This document shows positions 46,332 to 57,182 of a stretch of 64,000 bases of DNA, one piece after another. The notes beneath the pieces are model-generated. The model was not told where the DNA came from and did not search any database. It saw only the letters and a list, made by a program, of their open reading frames with translations. Both the position numbers and the translations under genes were made by a program. Each line of letters begins with the position of its first letter. Positions within the stretch are counted from its first letter, which is position 1. Origin of the DNA: Mesorhizobium sp. LHD-90 (GTDB lineage Bacteria > Pseudomonadota > Alphaproteobacteria > Rhizobiales > Rhizobiaceae); the NCBI RefSeq assembly GCF_030929505.1, contig NZ_JAVFVV010000006.1:186001-250000 (forward strand). Direction: 5' to 3'.

Positions 46332-47144
46332 ATGCGTGGTTCGTCGGTTGTGAGATCGGTAGTGATGACGGCGCTGGTGTCGACGGCGGTGATGGCGGCC
46401 GCGCCGGCGCGCGCCTTCGACGAGCACATTTTCGACGACAAGGGCGAGGTGAAGGCGCAATCCAACCCCTGGGCGGTCTTCCAGTTCGGCTTCAGTGCCT
46501 ACAAGAGTGGCCACAAGGAGCAGGCGGTGGAGGCCTACCGCTACGCAGCCGAGAAAGGCCAACTCGGCGCCACCTGGAAGCTGGCGCGCATGTATGCCGA
46601 GGGAGACGGCGTTACCCGCGACGACTACGAGGCGTTCAAGTTCTTCAGCGAGATCGCCGATCAGGACGTGGAGGCGGGCAGCCCCGAGGAAAGCTACATG
46701 TCCGATGCGCTGGTGGCGCTGGGCAGCTACTGGCAGACGGGCATTCCGGGCAGCCCGGTAGAGGCGAACCCGGCAACGGCACAGCAATATTACATGCGCG
46801 CGGCGGCCAACTACCGCAATCCCAACGCCCAGTTCGAGATGGGCAAGATGTTCCTCAAGGGCGACGGCGTGAAGAAGAATCTGCGGCAGGCCGGCCGTTG
46901 GCTGCAACTCGCGGCGGAAAAGGGCCATGCCGGCGCTCAGGCGACTCTGGGCAACCTGCTTTTCCAGAGCGGCAAGGTGGTTCGCGGTCTGGCGATGATG
47001 ACGGCCGCGCTCGAGCGCGCCGCGCCGACGGACAAGAGCTGGATCCGTGGCATGCAGGAGGAAGCCTTCGCGCTGGCTCCCGAAGCCGACCGCCGCACCG
47101 CGATCGCCCTGGCCGAGGATTACCTGACCAAGGGCACGCAGTAA
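46332..47144 (+). CDS. exoR: ExoR-like periplasmic regulator with Sel1 repeats
   Basis: A 270-residue protein with a signal peptide (about residues 1-27, ending PARA) and Sel1/TPR-type repeats such as AVEAYRYAAEKGQLGATWKLARMYAEGDGV and NAQFEMGKMFLKGDGVKKN. The order of motifs follows Sinorhizobium ExoR, the periplasmic brake on the ExoS-ChvI two-component system that controls exopolysaccharide and motility. exoS and chvI are not in this window. It converges with the xth gene. Confidence 0.85.
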   Translation: MRGSSVVRSVVMTALVSTAVMAAAPARAFDEHIFDDKGEVKAQSNPWAVFQFGFSAYKSGHKEQAVEAYRYAAEKGQLGATWKLARMYAEGDGVTRDDYEAFKFFSEIADQDVEAGSPEESYMSDALVALGSYWQTGIPGSPVEANPATAQQYYMRAAANYRNPNAQFEMGKMFLKGDGVKKNLRQAGRWLQLAAEKGHAGAQATLGNLLFQSGKVVRGLAMMTAALERAAPTDKSWIRGMQEEAFALAPEADRRTAIALAEDYLTKGTQ

Positions 47145-47151
47145 GCCCGTC

Positions 47152-47934
47152 TCACGCAGCCAGTTCGATCGCCACCGGCACGTGGTCCGACGGTTTTTCC
47201 CACGAGCGCACATGCTTCTCGACCGAGGCTGACATGAGCAGGTTCGCCGCCTCCGGCGACAGCATCTGGAAATCGATGCGGATGCCGTTGTTCTTCTGCC
47301 AGGCGCCTGCCTGGTAGTCCCAGAAGGTGTAGACCTCGCTCGAATCGGTGACGGCGCGGGTGGCTTCGGTGAAACCCAGCCCTTCTATCCGCCGCAGCGC
47401 CTGCCGGCTTTCCGGCTGGAACAGCGCGTCGTTGATCCAGGCCGCCGGATTTTTCGCGTCGGCGGGCTGCGGGATCACATTGTAGTCGCCGCCCATCACC
47501 AGCGGCTCCTCCAGCGCCAGCCGCTCGGCTGCCCAGCGCTCCAGACGCGCCATCCATCTGAGCTTGTAGGCGAATTTTTCGGTGCCGATCGGATTGCCGT
47601 TGGGAAGGTAGAGCGAGACGACGCGCAGCGCCCCATTTTCGGTCGAGAACACGCCTTCGATGAAGCGCGCATGGTCGTCGGCATCCTCGCCGGGAAGGCC
47701 GCGCGACACCTCGTCGAACTTCAGCTTCGACAATAGCGCGACGCCGTTGAAACCCTTCTGGCCGTTCGTCTCGACATGGTAGCCGAGGGCCTCGATCTCC
47801 ATGCGCGGGAACTGGTCGTCGGCGCATTTGATCTCCTGCAGGCAGACGATGTCCGGCTGGCTCTCGTTCAGCCATGCGATCAGGTTGCCGATGCGGGCGC
47901 GCACGCCGTTGATGTTCCACGTCGCGATTTTCAT
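47152..47934 (-). CDS. xth: Exodeoxyribonuclease III
   Basis: A 260-residue AP endonuclease/3'-exonuclease of base-excision repair. ATWNINGVRAR, LQEIKC, GDYNVIP, IRIDFQML and the terminal KPSDHVPV motif with the catalytic histidine are all visible. I start it at MKIATWN (47934); the upstream frame to 48003 is not typical. Confidence 0.95.
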   Translation of the reverse strand: MKIATWNINGVRARIGNLIAWLNESQPDIVCLQEIKCADDQFPRMEIEALGYHVETNGQKGFNGVALLSKLKFDEVSRGLPGEDADDHARFIEGVFSTENGALRVVSLYLPNGNPIGTEKFAYKLRWMARLERWAAERLALEEPLVMGGDYNVIPQPADAKNPAAWINDALFQPESRQALRRIEGLGFTEATRAVTDSSEVYTFWDYQAGAWQKNNGIRIDFQMLSPEAANLLMSASVEKHVRSWEKPSDHVPVAIELAA

Positions 47935-48156
47935 GAATCCCTCACGAGACGTTCCGGCATTGTGTGGTCGCCGCACTGCGACAACCGAAGAAGGGCAGCG
48001 CAATCGGACTCCACGCCGACCTTGATACCGGGGAAGGTAGGTCCTGTCATCCGCAACCCGCCGGTCGGCGCGACACTCCCGCCAGTTCCGGCCGAAATCC
48101 GGGCGGTCGAGGGTAGGGCGGCTCGCCTTCCGCCGCTTATCCCGGCGCTTGAAGAC

Positions 48157-49065
48157 TCAGGCGGCAGCCTGAACGCTCCGCCTGCGGCCGGGAAGCGTCA
48201 TGGCGACGACGCCGGCGATGACGCAGACCAGCCCGATTCCGGCGGTGGAGGTGACGGATTCTCCGAGGAAAATCACCCCGATGGCGACGCCGATCGGCAC
48301 GCGCAGATAGGCTTGCGCCGTCGTGCCAACGGATCCGAGCGTCTGGATCAGCCGGAAGTAGATGGCGAAGGCGAGTGCGGTGGAAAACACCGACAGGCCG
48401 AGCAGCGCCAGCAGCGATCCGGTCGAGGGGGTGAGCGTCCAGGGCCGGTCGACGACCAGGCTGAGGGGGAGGAGGATGAGGGCGCCGCATATCAACGAGC
48501 CAGCCGCCGGCATCATCGGATCGAGCTCTTTGAATTTCTTGCCGAAAATTACAGCCGCGCCATAGCAGATGCTGGCGGCCACGACGGCAAGTTGTGCCCA
48601 GAGTTCGTCGCCCAGGCCGTTCAGCGCTTGCACGCCGATGATCAGGCAGATGCCAGCCATGCCGGCAACGACGCCGAACAGTTTTCGCGCGGTGACCGGC
48701 TCGTGCCGGGTGATGGCGGCGGTGAGCACGAAGGCGAAGATCGGCGTCGTCGAATTGAGGATGGCGGCAAGCCCGGCGTCAACGGTGCGCTCCGCCCAAG
48801 CGATCAGCGTGAACGGTATCGCGCTGTTGAGGCAAGCCTGGACGAGGAAACGCAGCCAGGTCGCCGCATCGGATGGTAAACGCAAGCCCCGTAGCCTCAG
48901 AACCCAGAGCAGGATCAGCCCGGCAATCAGCGTGCGCGCCGCGATCAGCGTGATCGGCGGTATGGTCTCAACGCCGACCTTGATGAAAGTGTAGGAGGCG
49001 CCCCACAGGCTGGCGAGCAGCATCAGCAGGGAAAGTTCGATCGCGTTGGGTCTCGCAGAAGGCAT
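48157..49065 (-). CDS. EamA/DMT-family transporter
   Basis: A 302-residue membrane protein with ten hydrophobic segments in two EamA halves (for example SLWGASYTFIKVGVE near 20 and ICYGAAVIFGKKF near 170). Probably an exporter of amino acids or other metabolites. I start it at MPSARPN (49065); the open frame continues upstream without similarity. Confidence 0.88.
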   Translation of the reverse strand: MPSARPNAIELSLLMLLASLWGASYTFIKVGVETIPPITLIAARTLIAGLILLWVLRLRGLRLPSDAATWLRFLVQACLNSAIPFTLIAWAERTVDAGLAAILNSTTPIFAFVLTAAITRHEPVTARKLFGVVAGMAGICLIIGVQALNGLGDELWAQLAVVAASICYGAAVIFGKKFKELDPMMPAAGSLICGALILLPLSLVVDRPWTLTPSTGSLLALLGLSVFSTALAFAIYFRLIQTLGSVGTTAQAYLRVPIGVAIGVIFLGESVTSTAGIGLVCVIAGVVAMTLPGRRRSVQAAA

Positions 49066-49337
49066 CGTGCTGGTTCCGGATTTGCTTTTTCGCGGTGCTC
49101 TTCTACGCCAGTCGGCAGCGACAACATTTCGGTCCCGGCCGAACTGTGCTGGCTGCGTCGTGCCGCCCGAAAACGGACCCGCGATGCCCATGCGGCGTTG
49201 TCCATAGCCGGCAAGGGCGCGTCCAGCCAGCGGCTTCGAGAGCCGCGTCCTGCCCAACTGCGGCAAATTCAAGCGGCGGACCTGCCAAAAGCCTCGCGGC
49301 ACTTGCCGCGAATCACCCGATTCGCTAACCCGGCGCC

Positions 49338-51593
49338 ATGGGCAAGGAGCTTCCGCCGCAAGATCCAGGCGGCGATTCGATAGAACCGGTCGACCTGAAG
49401 AAGGCGCTCGAGGAGCGCTACCTCGCCTATGCGCTGTCGACCATCATGCACCGCGCGCTGCCGGATGTTCGCGACGGGCTGAAGCCGGTCCATCGCCGCA
49501 TCATGCATGCGATGCGGTTGCTGCGCCTGAATCCCGACCAGGGCTTTGCCAAATGCGCCCGCATCGTCGGCGAGGTGATGGGAAAATTCCATCCGCATGG
49601 CGACCAGTCGATCTACGACGCGCTGGTGCGTCTGGCGCAGGAATTTTCCGTCCGCTACCCGCTGGTCGACGGCCAAGGCAATTTCGGCAACATCGACGGG
49701 GATAACCCGGCGGCCATGCGCTACACCGAGGCGCGCATGACCGAGGTGGCGACCGCGCTGCTCGAAGGCATCACCGAGGACGCCGTCGATTTCCGCCCGA
49801 CCTACAACGAGGAAGACGAGGAACCGGTCGTCCTGCCGGGAGCGTTCCCGAACCTTCTCGCCAACGGATCGAGCGGCATCGCCGTCGGCATGGCCACCTC
49901 GATCCCGCCGCACAATGCGGCAGAACTCTGCGACGCTGCACTCCATCTCATTGAAAAGCCTGACGCTTCCGTCGCCGATCTGATGCGGTTCGTGCAGGGG
50001 CCGGATTTCCCGACCGGCGGCGTCATCGTCGACAGCCGCGACCTGATCCGCGACGCCTACGAGACCGGCCGCGGCGGCTTTCGCCTGCGTGCCCGCTACA
50101 TGGTCGAGGACCAGGGCAGGGGCACCTGGCAGATCGTCGTCACCGAGATTCCGTATCAGGTCCAGAAAGCAAAACTGGTCGAGAAGATCGCGGAATTGCT
50201 CGTGGCGCGCAAACTGCCGCTGCTGGAGGACGTGCGCGACGAAAGCGCCGAGGACATCCGCCTCGTGCTGATGCCGAAGAGCCGCACGGTCGACCCCAGC
50301 CTGCTCATGGAATCGCTGTTCAAGCTCTCCGATCTCGAAATCCGTTTTCCGCTCAATATGAACGTGTTGTCGCGCGGAAAAGTGCCGAACGTTCTGTCGC
50401 TGAAGACGGTGCTGCGGGAGTGGCTGGAACACCGCAAGGAAGTGCTGGTCCGCCGGTCTCGACACCGGCTTGCGGAGATCGAGCGGCGGCTGGAGATTCT
50501 TGCCGGCTACCTCATCGCCTATCTGAACATCGATGAGGTGATCAGGATCATCCGCGAGGAGGACGAGCCGAAGCAGGTCATGATGGCCCGCTGGTCGCTC
50601 ACCGACAACCAGGCCGAAGCCATCCTCAACATGCGGCTGCGCGCCCTGCGAAAACTCGAGGAGATCGAGATTCGCAAGGAATTCGACGGGCTTAGCGCCG
50701 AGAAGGCCTCGATCGAGGCGCTGCTGGCCTCAGACGCGAAGCAGTGGCAGACGGTGTCCTGGCAGATCCAGAAGGCGCGCCGCGACTTCGGCCCGGAGGA
50801 CAATCCGGAGCTTGGCAAACGCCGCACGACTTTCGCGGAAGCGCCGGACCACGACGACGCCGACATCCACCATGCGATGATCGAGAAGGAGCCGATCACG
50901 GTGGTGGTTTCGGCCAAAGGCTGGCTGCGGGCGCTCAAAGGCCATCTGACGGACCTGTCGCTGTTGACCTTCAAGGAGGGCGACAGCCTGAAACTGGCCT
51001 TCCCGGCGCAGACTACCGACAAGATCCTGGTGTTCACGACCGGCGGAAAATTCTACACGATCGGCGCCGACCGGCTGCCGGGCGGGCGCGGCCATGGCGA
51101 GCCGATCCGCATCATCGTCGACATGGAAAACGACCAGGACATCGTCACTGCCTTTGTCCACGATCCCAAGCGCAAGCTCATGCTGGTTTCGCGCGACGGA
51201 AACGGATTTATCGTTCCGGAACAAGAGGTTGCAGCCAATACCCGCAAGGGCAAGCAGGTCATGAACGTCAAGGCTCCGGATGAGGCTGTACGGTGCATTC
51301 CGGTGTCGGGAGACCATGTCGCGATCGTCGGCGAGAACCGCAAGCTGCTTGTCTTCGCGCTGTCGGAAGTGGTTGAAATGACACGCGGAAAAGGCGTTCG
51401 CCTGCAGCGCTACAAGGACGGTGGCGTGCTCGACATAAAGATGTTCTCAATGGAGGAGGGCCTGACCTGGCAGGACTCTTCCGGCCGCACCTTTACCCGC
51501 CAGAAGGCGGAATTGGCGGAATGGCTGGGCAACCGCGCCGCCGCCGGACGCATGGTTCCAAAGGGTTTTCCGCGTACCGGCAAGTTCGGCTGA
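49338..51593 (+). CDS. parC: DNA topoisomerase IV subunit A
   Basis: A 751-residue type IIA topoisomerase subunit that cuts and rejoins DNA to unlink daughter chromosomes. The active-site tyrosine lies in [10 protein letters not shown] near residue 130, after the quinolone-determining segment [16 protein letters not shown]. The C-terminal propeller is the short ParC type, distinguishing it from GyrA. ParE is encoded elsewhere. Confidence 0.95.
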   Translation: MGKELPPQDPGGDSIEPVDLKKALEERYLAYALSTIMHRALPDVRDGLKPVHRRIMHAMRLLRLNPDQGFAKCARIVGEVMGKFHPHGDQSIYDALVRLAQEFSVRYPLVDGQGNFGNIDGDNPAAMRYTEARMTEVATALLEGITEDAVDFRPTYNEEDEEPVVLPGAFPNLLANGSSGIAVGMATSIPPHNAAELCDAALHLIEKPDASVADLMRFVQGPDFPTGGVIVDSRDLIRDAYETGRGGFRLRARYMVEDQGRGTWQIVVTEIPYQVQKAKLVEKIAELLVARKLPLLEDVRDESAEDIRLVLMPKSRTVDPSLLMESLFKLSDLEIRFPLNMNVLSRGKVPNVLSLKTVLREWLEHRKEVLVRRSRHRLAEIERRLEILAGYLIAYLNIDEVIRIIREEDEPKQVMMARWSLTDNQAEAILNMRLRALRKLEEIEIRKEFDGLSAEKASIEALLASDAKQWQTVSWQIQKARRDFGPEDNPELGKRRTTFAEAPDHDDADIHHAMIEKEPITVVVSAKGWLRALKGHLTDLSLLTFKEGDSLKLAFPAQTTDKILVFTTGGKFYTIGADRLPGGRGHGEPIRIIVDMENDQDIVTAFVHDPKRKLMLVSRDGNGFIVPEQEVAANTRKGKQVMNVKAPDEAVRCIPVSGDHVAIVGENRKLLVFALSEVVEMTRGKGVRLQRYKDGGVLDIKMFSMEEGLTWQDSSGRTFTRQKAELAEWLGNRAAAGRMVPKGFPRTGKFG

Positions 51594-52062
51594 GGGTTTT
51601 CGGCCGGGGATGGATTTTCCCGCCGAAAAGTCACGTGAAGTCAGGAATATCGCGGGATATCAAAAGCTTGGGCGGAAGACACCGCAGCGTCACGCTCCGC
51701 GCGCTTCGCGCGAGGGTGATTTTTGGCGGTTTGCGCTTCGCGAAGGCGCCTTTGGCATTCGCGGCGAGGCTAATCGGCTTCATTTGTTTCCTGACCTGCC
51801 GTCGCGCCTCGCAACAATCGTGTTCGCGCCGACCCTCATCGACCCGCCGGGCACTTCTCTCCCCGTAAAGAACCTCTGAGCAGAGAGGGTCGGGAATCCA
51901 TGCCTCAGTGGTGGTGATAGCAAAGTCCCCGCAGAATTTGTCGCCTGCTGATCCCTACCTGTTTCGATCGCAATGGCGAGGAGGTGACCTCGCCGCGAAG
52001 CGTGATTTGACAGCTTCCGTCAGGAGCGTACATGTACAGCATGTTTTTTGCACTGCAGCATC
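51594..52062. other. Intergenic region after parC
   Basis: About 470 bp without a convincing gene. A hairpin TTTTCGGC...GCCGAAAA at 51597-51629 follows the parC stop but lacks a T-run. Around 51835-51890 a degenerate copy of the CCCTCATC...CTTCTCCCCGT repeat of 8271-8395 can be seen. The last part leads into the tetR promoter. Confidence 0.45.
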
Positions 52063-52106
52063 TTGACTGCGAACGATCATTCGCATAAAGTGAGAATGAA
52101 CGTTCA
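52063..52106 (+). promoter_or_regulatory. tetR promoter with two operator palindromes
   Basis: TTGACT (52063-52068) and TAAAGT (52086-52091) are 17 bp apart. The spacer holds the palindrome GCGAACGATCATTCGC (52069-52084), and a second perfect dyad TGAACGTTCA (52097-52106) covers the likely start of transcription. This layout predicts autorepression by the TetR protein encoded next. Confidence 0.7.
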
Positions 52107-52127
52107 CTCTTTCTGCTGGCTGAGCGC

Positions 52128-52793
52128 ATGGACGATCTCATCGAAAACAGCTACGGCCCGATCGAAGCCGGCGACGGCGTCGCGCTGACGCGCGCCGGGC
52201 GGCGCGAGCAGCAGACCCAGCGCATCCTCGAAGCGGCGAAGGCCTGTTTCATCCGCTCCGGCTTCAAGGGCGCGTCGATGCACGACATCTGCGCCGAGGC
52301 CGGCATGAGCCCCGGTGCGCTCTACCGCTATTTCCCGTCGAAAGAGGCGATCGTCGAGGCGATCTGCGAGGCCGACCGCCGCGAGGACGCGGTGCTGTTC
52401 GCCAAGGTTCTGCAGGAGCCGGATGTCATTGAAGGGCTGGTGATGGGGGCGATGGCCCATATCCGCCACATGCATGAGAACGACAACGCCGCGCTGTTCG
52501 CCGAAATCTGTGCGGAGGCCATGCGCAACGACGCCGTCGAGACCACCTGCATGAAGAACATGGTCGAGGTGCAGGCGATGTTCGCGAACTACATTGGCGG
52601 CGCCCGGGAGAGGGGCGAGATCGACCCGCCCGTCGAGCTGGACGTGCTCTTACCGACGCTGATGTCGATCGCCCACGGCATGGCGTTGAACGATCTGCCG
52701 GCGATGGGCGTGCCCTACGAAAAGCTGGAAGTGCTGCTCAGGGCGATGGTGGTGGGCATGCTGAGGCCGACCGAACGCCCCGAAAACGCCTGA
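52128..52793 (+). CDS. TetR-family repressor of the RND efflux genes
   Basis: A 221-residue regulator with a TetR N-terminal helix-turn-helix (ILEAAKACFIRSGFKGASMH then GMSPGALYRYFPSKEAIVEA) and a helical ligand-binding domain. It is followed after 35 bp by the adaptor and pump genes on the same strand, so it probably controls the three-gene unit from the promoter upstream of itself. Confidence 0.88.
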   Translation: MDDLIENSYGPIEAGDGVALTRAGRREQQTQRILEAAKACFIRSGFKGASMHDICAEAGMSPGALYRYFPSKEAIVEAICEADRREDAVLFAKVLQEPDVIEGLVMGAMAHIRHMHENDNAALFAEICAEAMRNDAVETTCMKNMVEVQAMFANYIGGARERGEIDPPVELDVLLPTLMSIAHGMALNDLPAMGVPYEKLEVLLRAMVVGMLRPTERPENA

Positions 52794-52828
52794 ACCCTGC
52801 AAATTTGTCTCCTCTCGCGAGAGAAGAA

Positions 52829-54037
52829 ATGGTCCGTAACACGTTGCATTCCGCGTTCGCCGCAATCCTGTTTGCCGCAACCATGCTGGCGGGCGTGCCG
52901 GCGAAGAGTCTTGCCGCAGGCGAGGAGCCTGCGCCGGCCGCCACCCAGGCGCCGCCGGCGATCCGGGTGATCACCGCCGAACGGCGCGAACTGGTCGAGA
53001 CGCTTGCCGTCAACGGCACGATCGTGGCGCGCGACGAGGCCGCCGCCGGCACCGACCTCAACGGCATGATCGTCACCGCGCTCAATTTCGACATCGGCGA
53101 CGTGGTGAAGAAGGGTGATGTGCTGGCGGTACTCGACCGCTCGATGCTCGACACCCAGCTTCAGCAGATGCGGGCGACTCGCGCGCAGGGCGAGGCGAGC
53201 GTCGCGCAGATGGAGGCGCAGATCGCCGACGCAAAGGTTTCGGTGAAGCAGGCCAACGAAGCCTATGGGCGGGCCGAGGCGCTGCGCAAGAAGGCGGTCG
53301 CCACGCAGGCCGAACTCGACAATGCCGACAACGCCGCCGCCAGTGCCCGGGCAAAACTCGATTCCGCGGTGAAGGCGATGGCCGCCACGCAGGCGCAGCT
53401 CGCCGTTACCGACGCCCAGATCAGGGGCATAGAGGTGCAGATCGACAAGACCGAGGTGCGCGCGCCGGCCGACGGGCTGGTGCTCGCCCGCGCCGCCACC
53501 GTCGGCGGCGTCGTGTCACCGTCGAGCGGGCCGCTGTTCCGGCTGGCGATCGGCGGCGAGTTCGAACTGGAGGCAAGTGTTGCCGAAACGTCGCTGCCGC
53601 GGCTCGCTGTCGGCATGAAAAGCGAGGTGGCGCTGCCCGGCATCGAACAGAAGATCGCAGGCACGATCCGCCGCATCGCGCCGGAGGTCGACCAGAAGTC
53701 GCGGCTCGGCCTGATCCGCATAGCCCTGCCAAAGGATGCGCCGGCGCGTGCCGGCTCGTACGCACGTGGCGAGATCGAACTGGCGCGGCGCGAGGGCGTC
53801 GCTGTTCCGGTCTCCGCCGTGCTCTACCAGGGCGAGACGCCGCTGCTGCAGGTGGTGATCGACGGCCGCGTCGCCACCACGCCGGTAAAACTCGGGGCGC
53901 GGGCCCGTGGCAATGTCGAGGTCGTGTCGGGCGTGAAGGAAGGTGAGGAAGTGGTTGCGCGTGCAGGCACTTTTGTCGCCGACGGCGACCTGGTCACGCC
54001 GGTGCGCGCCGATACAACCGGAGCCATCGCCAAATGA
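52829..54037 (+). CDS. RND efflux periplasmic adaptor (membrane fusion protein)
   Basis: A 402-residue protein with an N-terminal signal peptide (to about residue 30). Then come a lipoyl-like half motif (GTDLNGMIVTALNFDIGDVVKKGDVLAVLD), a long alpha-hairpin coiled coil (about 110-195), the second lipoyl half (VRAPADGLVLARAATVGGVV) and a beta-barrel. It bridges the inner-membrane pump and an outer-membrane channel that is not encoded here. I start at the ATG at 52829. Its stop overlaps the pump start (ATGA). Confidence 0.92.
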   Translation: MVRNTLHSAFAAILFAATMLAGVPAKSLAAGEEPAPAATQAPPAIRVITAERRELVETLAVNGTIVARDEAAAGTDLNGMIVTALNFDIGDVVKKGDVLAVLDRSMLDTQLQQMRATRAQGEASVAQMEAQIADAKVSVKQANEAYGRAEALRKKAVATQAELDNADNAAASARAKLDSAVKAMAATQAQLAVTDAQIRGIEVQIDKTEVRAPADGLVLARAATVGGVVSPSSGPLFRLAIGGEFELEASVAETSLPRLAVGMKSEVALPGIEQKIAGTIRRIAPEVDQKSRLGLIRIALPKDAPARAGSYARGEIELARREGVAVPVSAVLYQGETPLLQVVIDGRVATTPVKLGARARGNVEVVSGVKEGEEVVARAGTFVADGDLVTPVRADTTGAIAK

Positions 54038-57000
54038 ACTGGAATTTTTCAGCCTGGTCGATCCGCAACCCGGTTCCGCCGATCCTGCTGTTCATCGTGC
54101 TTACCATTCTGGGGCTGATGAGCTTCGAAAAACTGCCGATCACGCGGTTCCCCAATATCGATGTGCCGCTGGTCGACGTCACCGTCACCGATCCGGGCGT
54201 GGCGCCGAGCGAGCTCGAAACGCAGGTGACCAAGCGCGTCGAGGACGCGGTCGCCAATATTTCGGGCGTCAAGAACGTCACCTCGACCATCACAGAGGGC
54301 AATTCGCAGACGGTGATCGAATTCCGGCTGGAGGTCGACACCCAGACCGCCGTCAACGACGTCAAGGACGCGGTGGAGCGCATCCGCAGCGACCTGCCGG
54401 CGACCGCCGACGAGCCCGTCGTCAAGCGCATCGACGTCGAAGGCCAGGCGATCCTGACCTATGCCGTCTCCGCCCCGGCGATGACGCTGGAGGAACTGTC
54501 GTGGTTCGTCGACGACACCGTCATCCGCAAGCTGCAGGGGCTGAAGGGCGTGGCGCGCGTCGACCGCTATGGCGGGGTGACGCGCGAGATCAAGGTCGAT
54601 CTCGACCCTGACCGGCTGAACGCGCTGGGCGTGACCGCCGGCGACGTGAACCGTGCGCTCAAGGCCGCCAATGTCGATCTCACCGGCGGCAGCGGAAAAT
54701 TCTCCAACCGCGACCAGGCGATCCGCGCGCTGGGCGGCGCCAAGACCGTCGCCGACCTGGAGGCGCTGGAAATCCCGCTGTCGGGCGGCCGCATGGTAAA
54801 ACTCTCCGACATCGCCACGGTGACCGACGCCTGGGCCGAGCCGAAGAGTTTCGCCCGCGTCAACAACCAGACGGTGGTATCCTTCGGCATCTTCCGCGCC
54901 AAGGGCGAGAGCGACGTCGAGGTCAACGAGCGCGCCACCGCCGCGATCGCCGATCTGGAGAAGAACAATCCGGACGTAAAAATCACCAAGGTCGACAATT
55001 CGGTCGACTACACCGTCGGCAACTACGATTCTGCCATGGAGATGCTGCTGGAGGGCGCAGCGCTCTCGGTCATCGTCGTGCTTTTGTTCCTGCGCGACAT
55101 CCGCGCCACGATCGTGGCGGCGACGGCGCTGCCGCTCTCCATCATCCCGACCTTCTGGGCGCTGGACATGATGGGCTTCTCGCTCAACCTGGTCAGCCTG
55201 CTCGGCGTGACGCTGGTGGTCGGAATCCTGGTCGACGACGCTATCGTCGAGATCGAGAACATCGTGCGCCACGTCAAGATGGGCAAGTCGCCCTATCGCG
55301 CCTCGCTGGAGGCGGCCGACGAGATCGGTCTCGCGGTCATCGCGATTTCGGCGACCATCATGGCGGTGTTCGCGCCGGTGTCGTTCATGGGTGGCATCGC
55401 CGGCCAGTATTTCAAGCAGTTCGGCCTGACGGTCGCGGTGGCCGTGTTCTTCTCGCTGCTGGTGGCGCGCCTGCTGACGCCGATGATGGCGGCCTATTTC
55501 CTGCGCGGCCACGGCCATGCTGAGCCGAAGCCCGGCATGTTCCTGCGCGGCTATGTGGCGCTGCTCAAGGGCACGCTGCGCTTCCGCTGGCTGACGCTGC
55601 TCGCCGGCATCGCCTTCTTCGCCGGCTCGATCTACGCGACGGGTTTTCTGCCGTCGGGTTTCATCCCGCGCGAGGACGCCAGCCGCATCGTCTTTTCGCT
55701 GGAGCTGCCGCCGGGCAGCCTGCTGGAGGACACGCGCCAGACCACCGACGAGGTGACGAAACTGATGCGCGAGCTGCCGGAGGTCGAGAACGTCTATGTG
55801 ATCGGCGGCGCCAGCCCGACCGGCACGCTTGAGACGCGCCGCGCCACCGTGGTGGCCGACCTGAAGCACAAATCCGAGCGCGCCGTGCCGCAGTACCAGA
55901 TCGAGGAGATCTTGCTGCAAAAACTCGCGACGCTGCCGGACCTGCGCGCCTATTTCGTCAACGACCGCGGCGAGCGGGCGCTGGCCTTCGGCGTGATGGG
56001 CACGGACGGGGCAGCACTCGACGCGGCGGCGCGAAAAATCCAGAGCGAGATGGCGGAAACCGGAAAGTTCCGGGCCGTGACCTCCAACGCCGCGCTCGAC
56101 CGGCCCGAAGTCATCATCGTGCCGGACCTTGTGCGCATGGCCGAACTCGGAATCTCGACGGCGGCGCTGTCGGAGACGTTGCGCGTCGCCACCATCGGCG
56201 ACATCGACGAGAATCTGGCGAAGTTCACGGTAGGCGACCGGCAGATCCCGATCCGCGTGCAGTTGAACGAGAAGGCCAAGGACGACCTTTCGGTGGTGAG
56301 CACGCTTCCCGTTCCGACGCCGGGCGGCGCAACCGTGCCGCTATCGTCGGTCGTCGATGTTCGCTTCGGGCAGGGGCCATCCTCGATCAACCGCTTCAAC
56401 CGCGAGCGCCGCGTCGTCATCGGCGCCGACATGGCGCAGGGCGCGGAGCTCTCCGAGGGGCTCGGCATCGTCTGGTCGCTGCCGGCAGTCAAAAACATGC
56501 CGGCCGGCGTACGCATCCAGGAGACCGGCGACGCCGAGATCATGGGCGAGGTGTTTTCGGGCTTCGCCACCGCCATGACCACCGGCCTTATGCTGGTGCT
56601 GGTGGTGCTGATCCTGCTGTTCGGTTCGGTGTTCCACTCCTTCACCATCCTCGGCTCGCTGCCGCTGGCGATCGGCGGTGTCGTGGCTGCACTTTGGCTG
56701 ACCAATTCGGCGGTGTCGATGCCGGTGGTGATCGGCATCCTGATGCTGATGGGCATCGTGACAAAGAACGCCATCATGCTGGTCGATTTCGCGGTCGAGG
56801 AGGTCAAGCACGGTATCCCGCGCGCCGAGGCGATCATCGATGCGGGCCGCAAGCGGGCGCGGCCGATCGTCATGACCACCATCGCGATGTCGGCGGGCAT
56901 GGTGCCTGCGGCAATGGGGCTGGGCGACGGCGGCGAGTTCCGCGCGCCGATGGCGATCGCTGTGATCGGCGGCCTCTTGGTGTCGACGCTGTTGTCGCTG

Positions 57001-57177
57001 GTGTTCGTGCCGTCCTTCTACACGATCATGGACGACGCCGCGATCTTCACGGCGAAGGCGTTCCGCTGGATCGTGCGGCCGAATTCGGCCGACGAGCCGG
57101 ATGCCCATGGCGGGCATGGCGCGGCGCTGCATGTGGTGCCGAAGCCGCAGGAGCGGTATCCGGTGGCGGCGGAGTGA
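54034..57177 (+). CDS. RND efflux pump, inner-membrane transporter
   Basis: A 1047-residue AcrB-family transporter with twelve membrane helices and two large periplasmic loops. Helix 4 carries the proton-relay DD pair (VGILVDDAIVEIENIVRH), and GIVTKNAIMLVDF marks helix 10. The partners are the upstream adaptor and TetR regulator. The substrate range is unknown. Confidence 0.95.
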   Translation: MNWNFSAWSIRNPVPPILLFIVLTILGLMSFEKLPITRFPNIDVPLVDVTVTDPGVAPSELETQVTKRVEDAVANISGVKNVTSTITEGNSQTVIEFRLEVDTQTAVNDVKDAVERIRSDLPATADEPVVKRIDVEGQAILTYAVSAPAMTLEELSWFVDDTVIRKLQGLKGVARVDRYGGVTREIKVDLDPDRLNALGVTAGDVNRALKAANVDLTGGSGKFSNRDQAIRALGGAKTVADLEALEIPLSGGRMVKLSDIATVTDAWAEPKSFARVNNQTVVSFGIFRAKGESDVEVNERATAAIADLEKNNPDVKITKVDNSVDYTVGNYDSAMEMLLEGAALSVIVVLLFLRDIRATIVAATALPLSIIPTFWALDMMGFSLNLVSLLGVTLVVGILVDDAIVEIENIVRHVKMGKSPYRASLEAADEIGLAVIAISATIMAVFAPVSFMGGIAGQYFKQFGLTVAVAVFFSLLVARLLTPMMAAYFLRGHGHAEPKPGMFLRGYVALLKGTLRFRWLTLLAGIAFFAGSIYATGFLPSGFIPREDASRIVFSLELPPGSLLEDTRQTTDEVTKLMRELPEVENVYVIGGASPTGTLETRRATVVADLKHKSERAVPQYQIEEILLQKLATLPDLRAYFVNDRGERALAFGVMGTDGAALDAAARKIQSEMAETGKFRAVTSNAALDRPEVIIVPDLVRMAELGISTAALSETLRVATIGDIDENLAKFTVGDRQIPIRVQLNEKAKDDLSVVSTLPVPTPGGATVPLSSVVDVRFGQGPSSINRFNRERRVVIGADMAQGAELSEGLGIVWSLPAVKNMPAGVRIQETGDAEIMGEVFSGFATAMTTGLMLVLVVLILLFGSVFHSFTILGSLPLAIGGVVAALWLTNSAVSMPVVIGILMLMGIVTKNAIMLVDFAVEEVKHGIPRAEAIIDAGRKRARPIVMTTIAMSAGMVPAAMGLGDGGEFRAPMAIAVIGGLLVSTLLSLVFVPSFYTIMDDAAIFTAKAFRWIVRPNSADEPDAHGGHGAALHVVPKPQERYPVAAE

Positions 57178-57182
57178 TGCGC

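Noticed and set aside
51597-51629. Hairpin after parC as a terminator
   Set aside because: Good stem but no T-run on either strand, so I mention it only within the region note.
54049-55920. A 623-codon minus-strand frame
   Set aside because: Shadow of the RND pump gene, with His/Arg/Asp-rich nonsense composition typical of reverse frames.
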